Source of the DNA: CAYSUS01 sp964434165
Lineage (GTDB): Bacteria; Planctomycetota; Planctomycetia; Pirellulales; Thermoguttaceae
NCBI GenBank assembly: GCA_964434165.1
Contig: CAYSUS010000142.1
Span: 1-15,034, forward strand
Direction: 5' to 3'
DNA: 15,034 nucleotides
Position 1 is the first letter of the stretch, and each line of letters starts with the position of its first letter. Below the pieces are notes generated by a model that searched no databases, was not told the origin of the DNA, and saw nothing but the letters and a program-made list of their open reading frames with translations. This document shows, piece after piece, positions 14,854 through 15,034 of the stretch. Position numbers and translations under genes: made by a program.

Positions 14854-14906
14854 CCTCGTCCTACCTCTTCGACGCGAATGCTTCGAGAGGCAGGGCGAGG
14901 TTTTTT
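14854..14906 (+). terminator. Strong rho-independent terminator on the plus strand
   Basis: Arms 14854-14868 and 14886-14900 form a 15-position stem with one G.U wobble and one A-C mismatch around a 17-base loop that can itself fold (TTCG/CGAA), followed at once by TTTTTT (14901-14906). This is a textbook terminator for rightward transcription, yet no plus-strand gene lies to its left in the element. On the minus strand it has no U-tract and would instead form a hairpin in any transcript entering the operon from the right. Confidence 0.7.
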
Positions 14907-15034
14907 GTGCGCAACGGGCCAGGAACCGCGGAGACGATCCGCGCAGACAGCCCGTCACCGATCGCTTACCCAGACCATTCGCCTTACCGGACCGGCGCAG
15001 TCCTGCTACGCCTCAGATCCTCAAACCACTACTT
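14907..15034. other. Right-hand sequence upstream of the element's operon
   Basis: No gene is assigned. The minus strand should contain the promoter of the five-gene operon here or just beyond the window. An in-frame ATG at 14976-14978 opens a seven-codon frame that stops at the TGA 14955-14957, in the same frame as the Cys-rich gene. No inverted copy of the left-end motif is present; a CTCAGAT match near 15012 is in direct, not inverted, orientation. Confidence 0.4.

Larger units (their letters stand above)
9971..15034 (-). mobile_element. Five-gene IS21-family element (left end to window edge)
   Basis: The left boundary is placed where integrase homology stops (about 9970) and two 16-bp direct repeats begin. 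The element contains, in leftward order, a Cys-rich gene, a ParB-like gene, istA, istB and a TOPRIM gene. It is at least 5.06 kb, about twice a normal IS21-family insertion sequence (about 2-2.5 kb with istA and istB only). No inverted copy of the left-end motif is present up to 15034, so the right end, its terminal repeat and the target duplication lie outside the window. The exact left base and whether all five genes move together are inferences. Confidence 0.75.

Noticed and set aside
14998..15034. Right end of the IS21-like element within the window
   Set aside because: The only resemblance to the left-end motif is a 7-bp CTCAGAT in direct orientation; an inverted copy is required.

Overview
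The window is about 15 kb of GC-rich bacterial chromosome, most likely from a planctomycete. I base this on protein style recognised from memory, not on a search: a BON-domain secreted protein with the Tyr/Pro/Trp-rich C-terminus I associate with Pirellulales-type planctomycetes, a His/Cys-rich small lipoprotein, a TlpA-like protein carrying EF-hand-type loops, and the start of a planctomycete-type phage integrase. All intact protein genes lie on the minus strand; the only plus-strand genes are a tRNA-Ile and the integrase relic.

Region 1 (1-9090) is ordinary chromosome with an envelope theme. Reading leftward there are an exported thioredoxin-fold protein (9089-7182, followed by a good terminator), a BON-domain protein (6564-5566), a small lipoprotein (5196-4612), and a two-gene operon of a 1010-residue TPR protein (4122-1090) and an ExbB/TolQ/MotA-type proton-channel subunit (1061-180). 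The TPR and ExbB proteins probably act together in a Tol/Ton-like energised envelope complex; the expected ExbD/TolR partner is not visible before the window ends. Two degenerate arrays of 7-bp units lie just beyond the ExbB stop.

Region 2 (9508-9970) is a tRNA-Ile(GAU) followed 125 bp later by the N-terminal part of an integrase gene. That gene has a one-base frameshift and then stops abruptly, so it is an old integration scar.

Region 3 (about 9971 to the right edge) is an enlarged IS21-family element inserted in the integrase relic. Besides the standard istA (DDE transposase) and istB (AAA+ ATPase) it carries three more genes in one tightly coupled leftward operon: a Cys-rich putative zinc-binding protein, a ParB-like protein, istA, istB, and a TOPRIM/primase-like protein. 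Genes overlap by 23 and 4 bp or lie 10 to 14 bp apart. Two direct copies of a 16-bp motif mark the left end; the right end is outside the window. This five-gene element, a ParB-like factor and a TOPRIM protein built into an IS21 transposition operon, is the best candidate here for an undescribed system. A strong plus-strand terminator with no plus-strand gene in front of it lies near the upstream end of the operon.
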